This document shows positions 39,501 through 47,851 of a DNA stretch of 64,000 bases, piece by piece (position 1 is the stretch's first letter; the number at the start of each line of letters is the position of its first letter). This DNA is from JAVJSD01 sp040219575 (GTDB taxonomy: Bacteria; Planctomycetota; Planctomycetia; Pirellulales; Pirellulaceae). Under the pieces are notes generated by a model that did no database searches, was not told the origin of the DNA, and saw only the letters and a program-made list of their open reading frames with translations. Both the position numbers and the translations under genes were made by a program. The stretch spans positions 62,001 through 126,000 of the forward strand of contig JAVJSD010000063.1 of NCBI GenBank assembly GCA_040219575.1, read 5' to 3'.

Positions 39501-40581
39501 GGTTGGTCACGTCGCCGTCGGCGGTAAGATCGGCGACAAGCCCCCCGCTGGCCAGCACGTTGATTGTCTGTCCCACGGCCACGTCGCCGCTGAGTGTGGC
39601 GAAACCGCGGACTTGAAAGCCGGCCGCGCCGATCGACGCCGGGCCAATGCTCAAGGACGTCGAGGTCAGGACGGGATCGACGCCGACCACAATCCCACCG
39701 TCGAAGTTAAAGGCGCCGCCGTTCATCGTGAACTCGCCCACGACGTCGATCGTCCCCGCGCCCTGCGTGAAGGTCTGGTTGATTCCGATTGCGAATTGGC
39801 CGCCCGCGCTCACCTGGAGATCGCCGTTGTTGATGATCAGACCGCCGCTGCGAAGCAACCGCGTGCGGTCGTTAACGACCATCGTTCCGTCGTTCTGAAT
39901 GACGTCGGCGAAGATATCCGGCAGTCCATTGTCGCTGATGAACTGACCGCCCGTCTCATTCAGCAGCGTCCCGTTGACATGCAATACGACGCTGCTGGTT
40001 CCATTCAACTGCTCCAGACGAAAGACGCCGGAGTTCGCCAGGTCGGCGTTGATGGTGAGAATGCCCGCCACGCCGCCGCCCGCCTGCAACGTGAGTTCGC
40101 CTTGATTCGAGAAGTTCGAGTTCAGGGACGAGATCCCTCGCACCAAAAACTGGCCGGCGTTGTCGACGGTTCCCGCGCCCGACCAGATGGAGCTGAACCA
40201 GTCGACGCCGCCCGCCACGATGTTCGAGGCGCCGTTGACGGTGAACGTCTTGTTCGCCGCCAAGAACGATCCGCCGGGAGAGTTCAGTGTAAAGCTGTCG
40301 AGGATGACGCCGTTGACGTCGAGCGTGACGGGCGCGGACGACGCAATCGTCACATCGTCGCCCGTGTCCGGCGCCAGGTCGCCCACCCAATTCTCTGCAT
40401 CACTCCAGTTGAGGCCGTCTCCGCCGCCGTCCCAGACGACGCTCGCCAAGAGACTGCGATCCTCCAGAATCTCGAAACGTTCGGCCAGGCGCGTCCGCCG
40501 AGAAGGGGATTTGCGCCGCGAAACACGTTTGCCGCACTTGTCGCGAACGCCCGCCAATGCGAGCCACGAACGAAGATTCAT
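36520..40581 (-). CDS. Giant LEPRxLL-type surface protein with Ig, PKD and RTX repeats
   Basis: 1353 residues from ATG 40581. The basic N-terminus ends in FEILEDRSLLAS, a variant of the planctomycete LEPRxLL export signature. Residues ~60-700 are tandem beta-strand repeats of autotransporter type, with a recurring FTMNGGxFNFDGG...TLSGDxAxxQTxNV unit. A block resembling the autotransporter-associated closing motif follows (DFDQLHVAGGAALSGPLNVSLIGGF). Then come a Calx-beta-like segment, two bacterial Ig-like repeats (~895-1085, each with TPTFxGAAxPGxLV), a PKD domain (HWGDGATSAG...GGHSYQQGG), and a C-terminal block of GGxGDDxLxGG calcium-binding RTX repeats (~1250-1340). It probably forms cell-surface fibres or adhesin. 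It lies 202 bases downstream of the kinase-FGE gene. Confidence 0.88.
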   Translation of the reverse strand: MNLRSWLALAGVRDKCGKRVSRRKSPSRRTRLAERFEILEDRSLLASVVWDGGGDGLNWSDAENWVGDLAPDTGDDVTIASSAPVTLDVNGVILDSFTLNSPGGSFLAANKTFTVNGASNIVAGGVDWFSSIWSGAGTVDNAGQFLVRGISSLNSNFSNQGELTLQAGGGVAGILTINADLANSGVFRLEQLNGTSSVVLHVNGTLLNETGGQFISDNGLPDIFADVIQNDGTMVVNDRTRLLRSGGLIINNGDLQVSAGGQFAIGINQTFTQGAGTIDVVGEFTMNGGAFNFDGGIVVGVDPVLTSTSLSIGPASIGAAGFQVRGFATLSGDVAVGQTINVLASGGLVADLTADGDVTNHGLIVLDGLGSSGASLNVTSGVLYNEGQLIVSDTSAGQRKISADVINNGVVQFNRSTQLSKSGGEFTNNSAVTIAAGADLTFGPGSVFTQAAGSLVIDGGLTMNGDEFNFDGGAVSGDAPLLIASALNLGASSTGAGEFDLRGSSTLSGDIAAAQTVNVSAGGGSFATVTAAGGFVNHGLLMLDSTSASAAALTLLTGSVQNEGTIAINAGAGGSRTVMADIDNHGLLQVHANTTFNKSGAVYVNQGAVDVESGRTLTVSNGEFTNMAPGQVTGGGTLRLLNSDLFGTGDVTADVTATNANSSVNPGMSAGALFVEGDYANATLNIELGGRQPGVDFDQLHVAGGAALSGPLNVSLIGGFTPRPGDVFQVMTFASRTGSFSSINGLDLGGGLFLRPVFSPTDLKLVVYSTASPVNIEPAGVAVSEDGGSATYSVVLSGSTAPSGDVVVTVSPDSQLDVSVSMLTFTAGNWSLPQTVVVSAVDDASVEGLHVGMVTHLSASSDATFDGAAVADVAAVVEDNDVPDSPTTPDLVSASDSGVSDGDDLTFENTPTFAGAAAPGGLVEVFDGVVSLGTTTADVSGLWSLTSSVLGDGVHSITATVTLFGQTSPASSALDIVVDTTIATPSTPDLDSASDTGESDSDDVTSDVTPTFHGAAEPGSLVTLWEGTTALGATVANASGDWTITSGELSEGVHSITASAEDAAGNISPLSGVLYITIATLPSVNHPPEIVSLSTNSPPEAAVFPGQTVTITAIFTDADGDDVHTAVIHWGDGATSAGVVNEHDGSISGGHSYQQGGVFEITVSVLDDDDSDSATTDAAVIGAGINNGVLQIVGTEGGDQIVVTRWGRNHLRVVANFLPWPWRSQIFEADQITSIYVTAGGGDDLVALTGGVHIPSILNGGAGDDFLIGGRGDDLVRGGAGRDRLFGMAGNDVLVGGDGDDYLAGGGGRDVLIGGLGRDWLLGGRGRDLLIGGATADDDNDQALLELLDEWAN

Positions 40582-40782
40582 CGGTTTTCCCTTGCGAAGG
40601 TAAGGCGGCGTTTGAGTGAGCAGGTATGCCGCTACCGGGAAACCGAAAACGATGCGGCCGACCGGACCCGAATTCTTGAAGAATCCGCCAATCGGCCCGG
40701 GATGCCCAACGCAATGCGTTGCGAGACAAGACGTTGTGAGACAAGACATTGCAGCCAGATCGTGGATGCGTCCCAAGATCGC

Positions 40783-43233
40783 CTAACGCGATTGCTCGGA
40801 CATCTCTCGCACCACACGAAAGCCAATCTTGGCGGGAAGTCTGGGCACCTCGCCAGCGGGCGCGTAGTGTCGGGCCGCCGAACGGGTCTCGAAGTTGAGG
40901 CTGCCCCACCAGCCGCCGCGCAGGACCTTGAATTCGCCCGTCGGCGGACCGGCCGGATCGGCGACAGGCGATTGCTGGTAGTAGCTCTCCCCGAAGCGGT
41001 CGTGGCACCACTCGGCCGCGTTTCCGTACATGTCGAACAGACCAAAGGCGTTGGCCTGCTTCAAACCGACGGGATGCGGCACCAAAGGATGCCCGGTGAC
41101 CCAGCCGTACTGCTTCAGTCCGTTCTTGTCGTCGCCGAAACACCAACGATCGCCGCTGCCGGCGCGGCAGGCGTATTCCCATTCGGCTTCCGTCGGCAGA
41201 CGGTAGCGTTGCTGCTCCCTCTCGGAAAGCCAGTCGCAGAACGCCACGGCGTCGTCCCACGACACGCCCAGCATCGGATGTCGCGGAATCATGTCCACCT
41301 TGGCGAAGCGGCGGCTGACGTCCATTCGGGGAATCCGCTTGCCGGAGAATTCGGAGTACTGTCCGACCGTGACCTCATGGACGCCGATCCAGTACGGTTT
41401 GCTGATCCTCACGCGGTGCCGAGGCTGTTCGCCGTGGACCTGCGATCGCCCGGAGTGTTGCTGCCGCATGACCCATTCGCCTTCCTCCGGCGTGCTGCCC
41501 ATCAGAAACTCGCCCGGCGGAATAAGCGCGAGCATCATGCCGAGCGAGTTTTCTTCGACCACCGGCACGCCCCGGTGATTCGCCCAGGCCAGCTGATGGC
41601 CGCGCGCTTGTTCGGCCGAAAACGGAAACTGAGGGGGAGTCGGTTCTGGCCCAGCGATCCGCGGTTGGGACGGTTCCCTCGGCGTTGCGATTTGCGGCGC
41701 CTTCTCGGTCTTCGTTTCGGCGATCGGCTGTCTGTCTGGCGGCGAAGGCGTCCTGGCCGACTTGATCGAAGGCGGCTCGATTTCGAAGCGGTCTGCTATG
41801 TCGACCAAAGCAGACGCCTCGGTCGGAGCCTGTCTTGCATGCTCGCCGCGCCACAAGCTGCCGGCCAACAGCAACAAGCCGATGCCGAAAGCTACCACGG
41901 CCAAGACGGTCTTGGTGGGAAGCCGTCGCGGGCTGCGCGGCCTTGCCGAAACGTCCACTAAGGTGCCGCCGTCGCGCAGCGAAATGGTTCCGGCGCCCTC
42001 CTCGCGACAACCGACAAGCAAGGCAAGCTGTTGACGCGGCTCCACGTCTTCCATGCAGCGCGACAGTTCCGCCTCGACTTGCTCGACAACTTCCGCCATG
42101 GTGCTCGGCCGATCGTCGGGCGCCTTCGCCACCAATTGGGAGAACAAGCACTGCAGCGATGGGGACGCTCCACGCACGCGGGACGCGAGTTCCGGAATCG
42201 GAAGCTCGCGGTGCGCCAACAACCGGTCGACGATCGACGCTCCTTCGTAGGTTGGACGACCGGTAAGTAGGTAATAGAGCGTGCAACCTAGCGAATAGAT
42301 GTCGCAACGAACGCCCGCCTCACGCGGAGCGCTGGCCTGCTCGGGGCTCATGAAGTCGATGGTTCCCAGACAGCCGCTTTCGGGAGTCAGGGAGTCGACC
42401 GACGACGTCTCGGATTCCAGCCGCGCCAAGCCAAGATCGAGCACGCGAATCGTACCCGACGTGTCGAGCAACAGGTTGCCCGGTTTCACGTCACGATGGA
42501 TCACACCTTGCCGGTGCGCGTAATCCAGTCCTTGCGCCGCCTGACGAATGCACTCCAGCGCCAAAGCGGGCGGCAGCGGACCGCGCCGCTTGACCAACGT
42601 GCCAAGATCCTCCCCCTCGGCGAATTCCATTACCAGGAACATCGCCCCCGCGTGTTCTCCCGCATCGTAAGCGGTGATGATGTTTGGGTGCGACAACCGG
42701 CCGGCGAATCGTACTTCCTGCTTGAACCGTTCGACCGTTTCGCCCGAACATCGTCCACGCGGCGCGAGCAGCTTGAGGGCCACGGTGCGGTCCATGGCGC
42801 GATGCCGGGCCCGATACACCTCGCCCATTCCGCCTGCGCCGATGACTTCCAACAACTCGTAGTCGCGAACCGTATCGCCGGCCCGCAGCGACGCCGGAGC
42901 ACGTTCCCAACGGCGTTGTGGAGCATGCGACGGATCGTGGTCGAACGACTGAAATACGCGGGCGACGGTCGCCGCATGCGCGGCGAGACGTTTTGCGTAG
43001 TCCTCACGGTGCGGAAACTGTCCGATCGCGCGGCGGTGCTCCAGTTCGATTTCCAGCAGCAGGCCGACGAGGATTGCCTGCTCCTCGAGCGGCGCCTGAG
43101 CCACGTACCGTTCGATGAGCGGCTGTTCGCCGGAGCGCAGGCGGTGTTCGAAGTCGTCGCAAATCACGTCGCGGCGCTCCATCGCCGATAACGCGTCGAT
43201 GCGCGGATCGCTATCGCTCTTGATGGCGCTCAT
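40783..43233 (-). CDS. Serine/threonine kinase fused to an FGE-like (SUMF1) domain
   Basis: 816 residues. The N-terminal helical domain (about 20-70, shared with the kinase at 15707) precedes a full kinase domain: GAGGMG (132-137), VALK (Lys154), HRDVKP (246-251), DLG instead of DFG (266-268) and MSPEQ. One membrane helix lies at about 442-461, then a Pro-rich linker, and an FGE-sulfatase domain from about 555 (MLALIPPGEFLMGST...YWIGVHEVTVGQYSEF...YRLPTEAEWEYACRAG...FDMYGNAAEWC...LRGGWWG...GFRVVRE). The reactive Cys pair of true formylglycine enzymes is absent at NFETRSAARHY, so the outer domain is more likely a binding or sensory module. It overlaps the ECF sigma gene by 23 bases. Confidence 0.9.
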   Translation of the reverse strand: MSAIKSDSDPRIDALSAMERRDVICDDFEHRLRSGEQPLIERYVAQAPLEEQAILVGLLLEIELEHRRAIGQFPHREDYAKRLAAHAATVARVFQSFDHDPSHAPQRRWERAPASLRAGDTVRDYELLEVIGAGGMGEVYRARHRAMDRTVALKLLAPRGRCSGETVERFKQEVRFAGRLSHPNIITAYDAGEHAGAMFLVMEFAEGEDLGTLVKRRGPLPPALALECIRQAAQGLDYAHRQGVIHRDVKPGNLLLDTSGTIRVLDLGLARLESETSSVDSLTPESGCLGTIDFMSPEQASAPREAGVRCDIYSLGCTLYYLLTGRPTYEGASIVDRLLAHRELPIPELASRVRGASPSLQCLFSQLVAKAPDDRPSTMAEVVEQVEAELSRCMEDVEPRQQLALLVGCREEGAGTISLRDGGTLVDVSARPRSPRRLPTKTVLAVVAFGIGLLLLAGSLWRGEHARQAPTEASALVDIADRFEIEPPSIKSARTPSPPDRQPIAETKTEKAPQIATPREPSQPRIAGPEPTPPQFPFSAEQARGHQLAWANHRGVPVVEENSLGMMLALIPPGEFLMGSTPEEGEWVMRQQHSGRSQVHGEQPRHRVRISKPYWIGVHEVTVGQYSEFSGKRIPRMDVSRRFAKVDMIPRHPMLGVSWDDAVAFCDWLSEREQQRYRLPTEAEWEYACRAGSGDRWCFGDDKNGLKQYGWVTGHPLVPHPVGLKQANAFGLFDMYGNAAEWCHDRFGESYYQQSPVADPAGPPTGEFKVLRGGWWGSLNFETRSAARHYAPAGEVPRLPAKIGFRVVREMSEQSR

Positions 43234-43834
43234 GAGAGACGACCTTCCGCCAGGTTGCCCGGATCAAATCCAGCTTCCGTCGCACGCTCCGCGCGGTGAT
43301 GCCGACCTCCCGCGCAATTTCTTCCGTCGAATACCCCTCCAGGCGACGCACCGCGATGTTGCGCAGCGTATCGTCGCGCAGGGATTGCAGGCACGCTTGA
43401 TACCGTTCGTCGACGTCGGCCAGGAACTCGGGAGTCGGTTGTTGGCAGGCGATCTGGTCGATGCCCATGTCCGCGGAAGCGGGACCGAACACCGATTCGC
43501 CTCGCACTTCACCGCCGCCTCGCTTCTGCGCCATCGCGCTTCGAATGCGATCGACGGCTTTCTGCCGAGCCATCACGATCAACAACCGCCACAGGCCCTC
43601 CCGATCCGCGACCTCGTCGAAACCGCCGCGGGCGGCCCGACGACAGAGACTGTCGAAGGCGCTCAGGGCGACGTCTTCTTCATCCGCGATCCGGCGGGGA
43701 GCGCCGCCCAAACGTTTGCGCGCCACCTGCACCAGTTGCTCGAAATACCGCTCCCACAGCCGCCGCGCCGCCTCTTCGTCTCCCGACTGCAGGTCCTGCA
43801 GCCACTGCGTGACGGAATGCTGGGCGACGTGCAA
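43211..43834 (-). CDS. Planctomycete ECF-type RNA polymerase sigma factor
   Basis: 207 residues from a TTG at 43834, preceded by AGGAA. The upstream frame stays open but lacks family sequence. The product begins HVAQHSVTQWLQDLQSGDEEAARRLWERYF, the usual start of planctomycete ECF sigma factors. The region 2 signature RIADEEDVALSAFDSLCRRA and region 2.4-like LLIVMARQKAVDRIR follow. Region 4 is a helix-turn-helix (VRRLEGYSTEEIAREVGITARSVRRKL). The gene overlaps the downstream kinase-FGE gene, and the surface protein follows, suggesting that the kinase and sigma factor form one signalling unit. Confidence 0.9.
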   Translation of the reverse strand: MHVAQHSVTQWLQDLQSGDEEAARRLWERYFEQLVQVARKRLGGAPRRIADEEDVALSAFDSLCRRAARGGFDEVADREGLWRLLIVMARQKAVDRIRSAMAQKRGGGEVRGESVFGPASADMGIDQIACQQPTPEFLADVDERYQACLQSLRDDTLRNIAVRRLEGYSTEEIAREVGITARSVRRKLDLIRATWRKVVSHERHQER

Positions 43835-44062
43835 GGTTTTGTTCCTGATGAGGAGGAAAAAATGGCCTTCGCTATCATAATCGACATGGTCCTTTGGCGG
43901 GATACAAATCCCTTCCGCTGAGTGGATGTTAGTCACCCTCGGGCGGATTCCAAGCCGATTTGGCCGCAATCCAACCAAAGGCCGCCAGAGATGCCGGCCC
44001 TTACGGCTCGTTCGAACCCGATTCCGGCGACCCGGGCAGGAGTGATTTGGCCCTTGCATGCG

Positions 44063-45421
44063 TCAAGGCTCTACGTGCAGCGAAGTGTAATCCACGAGCG
44101 GCACAACCTTGCCGTCCGCATCGCGATACAGCGAGACTCGCTGCAGGATGTCGGCGAGGTGCCGCACGCGCAACGTCTTTCCGGCGGCAAGTTCGACCTC
44201 GAACGGACGGGGCTCTTCGGACAAGCTTCTTCCAGTCAACCGCACCACTTGACTCGTTAGCGCGTCGATCGGTAGTCGCGTCTCACCCACGCGCAAGCTG
44301 ACTAATGCGCCGTCTTCCGCGGCCAGGGCGTGAATGTGAATCGGCAATAGCGATTCGTCGGATGCGTTCGCGCGGCTGTCCGTGTGAAGCCAAAGATCGC
44401 CGACCGTCCCGCCTTCCGTCGCGACCGCCAGCGACAGTCTCTTGAAGCCTATGGCCGAGAGTTGTTCAAGCGTCAAGTCGAGGTCTTCAGCGGCGATGTC
44501 TTGATCGGCGCGAATCTCGACCACGGTTTCTGCGACGGGAACTTGGTGCTGCTCGCCGAAGACCGCTGCCCGCTCGGCCAGTTGACTGGCGTCCGCAAGG
44601 TCACCCCCTTGATACAGGATTGGCGCGCCTGGCGTTGGTCTGATCCAGACAACAAACCGAGGGAAGGAGTCCCGGTTTCGAGGAAATGCGGTCTCGACGC
44701 GAGGTAGAGCGACATCTCTTCCCGGCGACTGCTCTGACCTGCGTGCTTGCCAAGATCCATCGGGTTGCAGAGTCGTGCTGACTTCCCGAATCGGGAGACG
44801 AAACCTGGCAATCTGCCATTTTCCGTCTCGCCAAACGGCGGTGAACTCGACCATTCCGGCAAACAACTCTGCTCCCTGAAACCACACCTTGCCCTGGAGA
44901 TGCTGGTCACGCAATTCCGCTTCCACCTTCCGAATGCCGGACGTCTGAAGATAAGACGCCTTCCCATGCTTCTGCTGCAGTTGCTTGGACGACAGCGCCC
45001 ACGCAACCAGGTCGACCGGTTTGGGGAATCCAGGCGCCAGAAATTGGAATTCCTCGCGGAGGGCCTCCGGTTCACCGGCGTAGACTTTCTCGGATTCGGG
45101 GAATTCACAAAGCAACAAGAGGGTCAGCGGTTGGTTGTCGTGATCCGTAAGGGAAGGCGCCATGCCGCTATGCGTAATCACCGAGAGCTGATCGAGGGGA
45201 ATGCCTGCCGACGCCGCAAGTTCCTCCTCGAGGTTGCCGCGAAACTTTGTGAGTGCTGTTTCCGCTTCAGGCGAGAGCTTCGCTTTCGGACCGCCGCCGG
45301 CATCGGCGGGCGACGTCGGAGGCGCTGATGGCGCCTGACCATCGGGTGAGACTTCACTTTGGCAGGAAACAAACGCCAGCAAGGCGCAGGAGCAAAAGAC
45401 GACGCACGAAGTTCGGTGCAT
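44063..45421 (-). CDS. Lipoprotein with an ExbD/TolR-like domain
   Basis: 452 residues from ATG 45421. A lipoprotein signal ends LLAFVSC with the lipidated Cys at residue 20. The body has no clear match until about residue 300, where QVPVAETVVEIRADQDIAAEDL followed by LEQLSAIGFKRLSLAVATEGG resembles the periplasmic domain of ExbD/TolR (VxIxaDxxxxxxxLxxxlxxxxxxGxxxxxLat). It lies downstream of the TssK-TssL-TssM group on the same strand, 232 bases after the TssM-like gene. It might substitute for an envelope lipoprotein of that system (TssJ-like role), but that is inference. It is much larger than TssJ. Confidence 0.65.
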   Translation of the reverse strand: MHRTSCVVFCSCALLAFVSCQSEVSPDGQAPSAPPTSPADAGGGPKAKLSPEAETALTKFRGNLEEELAASAGIPLDQLSVITHSGMAPSLTDHDNQPLTLLLLCEFPESEKVYAGEPEALREEFQFLAPGFPKPVDLVAWALSSKQLQQKHGKASYLQTSGIRKVEAELRDQHLQGKVWFQGAELFAGMVEFTAVWRDGKWQIARFRLPIREVSTTLQPDGSWQARRSEQSPGRDVALPRVETAFPRNRDSFPRFVVWIRPTPGAPILYQGGDLADASQLAERAAVFGEQHQVPVAETVVEIRADQDIAAEDLDLTLEQLSAIGFKRLSLAVATEGGTVGDLWLHTDSRANASDESLLPIHIHALAAEDGALVSLRVGETRLPIDALTSQVVRLTGRSLSEEPRPFEVELAAGKTLRVRHLADILQRVSLYRDADGKVVPLVDYTSLHVEP

Positions 45422-45653
45422 GACGCTTCCGTTGATTCGAGAGTTGCCGTACGGTGACCGCACTTTCGCGCAAGCCGGAGACGACGTTGGCTCTGTCGCG
45501 GCAAAGCCGGGACTCAGGTCAAGACTATCCTAGCAGCCCATGGCGACTGCGGGGCGATTTGAGACGCTGACCGACGCGGCGCCAGGGCCGTCAACGCGGG
45601 TGATGGAAGGCGCCGCACCAATGACGGACGCATGCTCCATGGGGCGACACGCC

Positions 45654-47138
45654 CTACCACGAAAACCTCGCCATCACCATGGCGATCAGGCCGACGACCG
45701 CCAGGCCGCCCACACAGACGGCCGCGTAGGAAAGAACTCGCTGGCGGCGATTGGCTCGCACCGCATGGTCGCTCCATTCGACCGATTCCTGTTCGTCGAG
45801 CAGTCGTGCGAAGACTCCCTCGATAAACGCCTGTCGGCCCGGGCCATCGCCCGTGGCGGCGAAAAAGCAACCGCTGAAAGCGACCGGCGGATCGCCCGGG
45901 CGCAACTGCCGGTCGCAGCCGAAACCCTGCACCAGGAGCGTCGTCAGGCGCTCGCGGAATTCGTAACGAATGTGTGAAAGCAATTCGTAAAGGTGGGTAT
46001 TGCCCGGGTGGCTCAAGGCGTCGGCCTCGCGGAACAGGCTGTAGACGCAGTCCTCGAATACACCGACCAGGTGACTGCAGAAGGCGGTCATCTCCGCCGC
46101 GCCGGACGGACAGCGCACGTCGAAAGGCTGCCCGAAAATACGTGAATTCCAATGATCGTCGGCGCGGCGACGGATGACCTCGCGAAAGCCCTGCTCCCGC
46201 TCGAGATCGACGAACAAGGCGGTGACGGGACAGCGCAGCTGGAATTCTCCCATGACGGCGGTCAGGTCGGCGCGGATCGATCGGGTCAGGGCCTCGACAT
46301 TCTGCGGCGCGTCGCGGAGGGCCGAAAACGGCAGCAGGCTGACCACGCCGTTGATGGGGCAGAAGGGGCGCCGCGAGCGGCGCAGCAACTGGCACACGTA
46401 GCGGAGTCGCTCGACTTGCCGCACGTGTTCGCCGTGCGGCAGCGCCGCACTTTCCACATCACCCGCCGCGCTGGCGTCGCCTGCCGCTTCGCCGTTGTGT
46501 TTCTCGATCCGGGCGGCGACGGAGCTCGAGCAACCAACGTCGCCGCAAAAAATGTAGATGCCATCGGGGTTGGCGTACCAGTGCAGCGGCGCCGGGCCTT
46601 CCGGCGTCTCCCGCACGCGAAACCCCGCCGCCGCGGAGGCGACGATCGCTTTCTCACGCTGCGGTTGGGTCGACCCCAACACCAGCAGGACGGGGATCGA
46701 ATCGATCGACAACCCGTTGTCGGCCAGCGCCTGAAGCCCCGCCTTCCAGGCATAGTCGATGTCGGAATAGGGCGCCGCGTCGCCCTCGGTCCACAAACGG
46801 ACGGCGCGATAGACGACCAGCGGAATAGCGATCACCAGGCCGGCGATCACGGCGATTCTCGGCCACGACATCCAATGCTGCCAGGGAACGTGAATCGGAT
46901 CGATCGTGAACGCCGCCCAGACCACGGCCACCAGCGTCACGAGAAACACCGCCGTCAACAAGGAAATCTTCGCACCCAGACTGGTGGGCTTGGGAATCCG
47001 GTTCCAGATCCGGCGCAGAAACTGTTTCGATTTGGAGAAGAAGCCCTGGGCCTGCCGCGATACCTGTTCGGGTGGGATCGGCGACTGGGGAATCTGCGGC
47101 TGAGGAACCGGGGGCAGATTCGGAAGCTGCGTAGACAT
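45654..47138 (-). CDS. TssM/IcmF-like T6SS protein truncated after its third membrane helix
   Basis: 494 residues. A Pro-rich N-terminus is followed by two membrane helices (about 54-78 and 93-113), a cytoplasmic domain, and a third helix (about 470-490) ending four residues before the stop (RFSW). This is the TssM membrane plan without the large periplasmic part of about 600 residues. The P-loop position reads LVLGSTQPQREKAI (152-165), lacking the GKT of Walker A. NGVVSLLPFSALRDAP and ALFVDLEREQGFREVIRR match the TssM cytoplasmic domain (NGVxxxlp...). It lies 62 bases after tssL, in the order tssK-tssL-tssM. Confidence 0.78.
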   Translation of the reverse strand: MSTQLPNLPPVPQPQIPQSPIPPEQVSRQAQGFFSKSKQFLRRIWNRIPKPTSLGAKISLLTAVFLVTLVAVVWAAFTIDPIHVPWQHWMSWPRIAVIAGLVIAIPLVVYRAVRLWTEGDAAPYSDIDYAWKAGLQALADNGLSIDSIPVLLVLGSTQPQREKAIVASAAAGFRVRETPEGPAPLHWYANPDGIYIFCGDVGCSSSVAARIEKHNGEAAGDASAAGDVESAALPHGEHVRQVERLRYVCQLLRRSRRPFCPINGVVSLLPFSALRDAPQNVEALTRSIRADLTAVMGEFQLRCPVTALFVDLEREQGFREVIRRRADDHWNSRIFGQPFDVRCPSGAAEMTAFCSHLVGVFEDCVYSLFREADALSHPGNTHLYELLSHIRYEFRERLTTLLVQGFGCDRQLRPGDPPVAFSGCFFAATGDGPGRQAFIEGVFARLLDEQESVEWSDHAVRANRRQRVLSYAAVCVGGLAVVGLIAMVMARFSW

Positions 47139-47200
47139 CGGCGGTTTTCCTTCGTCGCGGTGATTTCGTCCCTGATGGCGGCTCACCCGCCAGGTGCGGC

Positions 47201-47851
47201 TTACGGAAACGACCAGCCGAACAACAACACAAACACGACCAGCGACACCGTCACCATGGAAAGCGCCCAAAAGCACGACCAGACCAGCATCGTCGCGGCG
47301 CGCAACGGCGGCGCGCCGGCGAATTCGCGCTGCGGCGCGGGCAGCGCGTCGCGGCCCTGCCCGACTTCGATCGCCAGCGACGTTTGCTTCGCCCAGCCTT
47401 CGAGCGTCAACGGCAGCCCCCGAGCGCGAAGCAACTGCTCGGAAGCTTTCTGGTTGCGGTACAGTCCGCGGAAGCCCAACACAACACAGACGTAATACAC
47501 TTCGAGCGCGTCGCGGTGCTCGAGGGCGGCCGCTTCGCGCCCCCACACGAAGAACTGCTCAAAGCACAGACGAGTGTTGAACAACTCCACCTCCAACACG
47601 TTGTTGCTCCACCAGTCGCGATCGCTCCAGGGCGTCTCGACCAGCATTTCGTCGATCCACGAAACGAGCGCGTATTTGGCCAACTGCCACGAGCGTCCTT
47701 CGCCGACGACCGCCCCGCCCCGTTCCAGCAGCGAAACAATCGCCGCCCGCTGCTGCTCGACATCGACCGGCTTGTCGTCCCGAATCCGGTCGAGCAGACC
47801 GACAACGTAGGCGATGACGGGATCGACGGCGCGGGCGAACTCTGGCGTCAT
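47201..47851 (-). CDS. tssL: TssL/DotU type VI secretion membrane protein
   Basis: 216 residues. The DotU-type cytoplasmic domain starts MTPEFARAVDPVIAYVVGLLDRI. Conserved pieces include KYALVSWIDEMLVETPW, NTRLCFEQFFVWG and EVYYVCVVLGFRGLYRN. A single C-terminal helix (about 190-212) closes the protein, as in TssL. In type VI systems TssL joins TssM and TssJ in the membrane complex. Its ATG overlaps the TssK stop (ATGA), so translation is coupled. It lacks a peptidoglycan-binding extension. Confidence 0.9.
   Translation of the reverse strand: MTPEFARAVDPVIAYVVGLLDRIRDDKPVDVEQQRAAIVSLLERGGAVVGEGRSWQLAKYALVSWIDEMLVETPWSDRDWWSNNVLEVELFNTRLCFEQFFVWGREAAALEHRDALEVYYVCVVLGFRGLYRNQKASEQLLRARGLPLTLEGWAKQTSLAIEVGQGRDALPAPQREFAGAPPLRAATMLVWSCFWALSMVTVSLVVFVLLFGWSFP

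Noticed and set aside
38014..41961. A 1315-codon open frame on the plus strand
   Set aside because: It runs antisense over the giant surface protein and the start of the kinase-FGE gene and has no recognisable protein content; the long open frame is caused by GC-rich codon bias.
40783..43233. Active formylglycine-generating enzyme
   Set aside because: The FGE fold is present but the Cys pair needed for catalysis is not, and no sulfatase gene is in the window.
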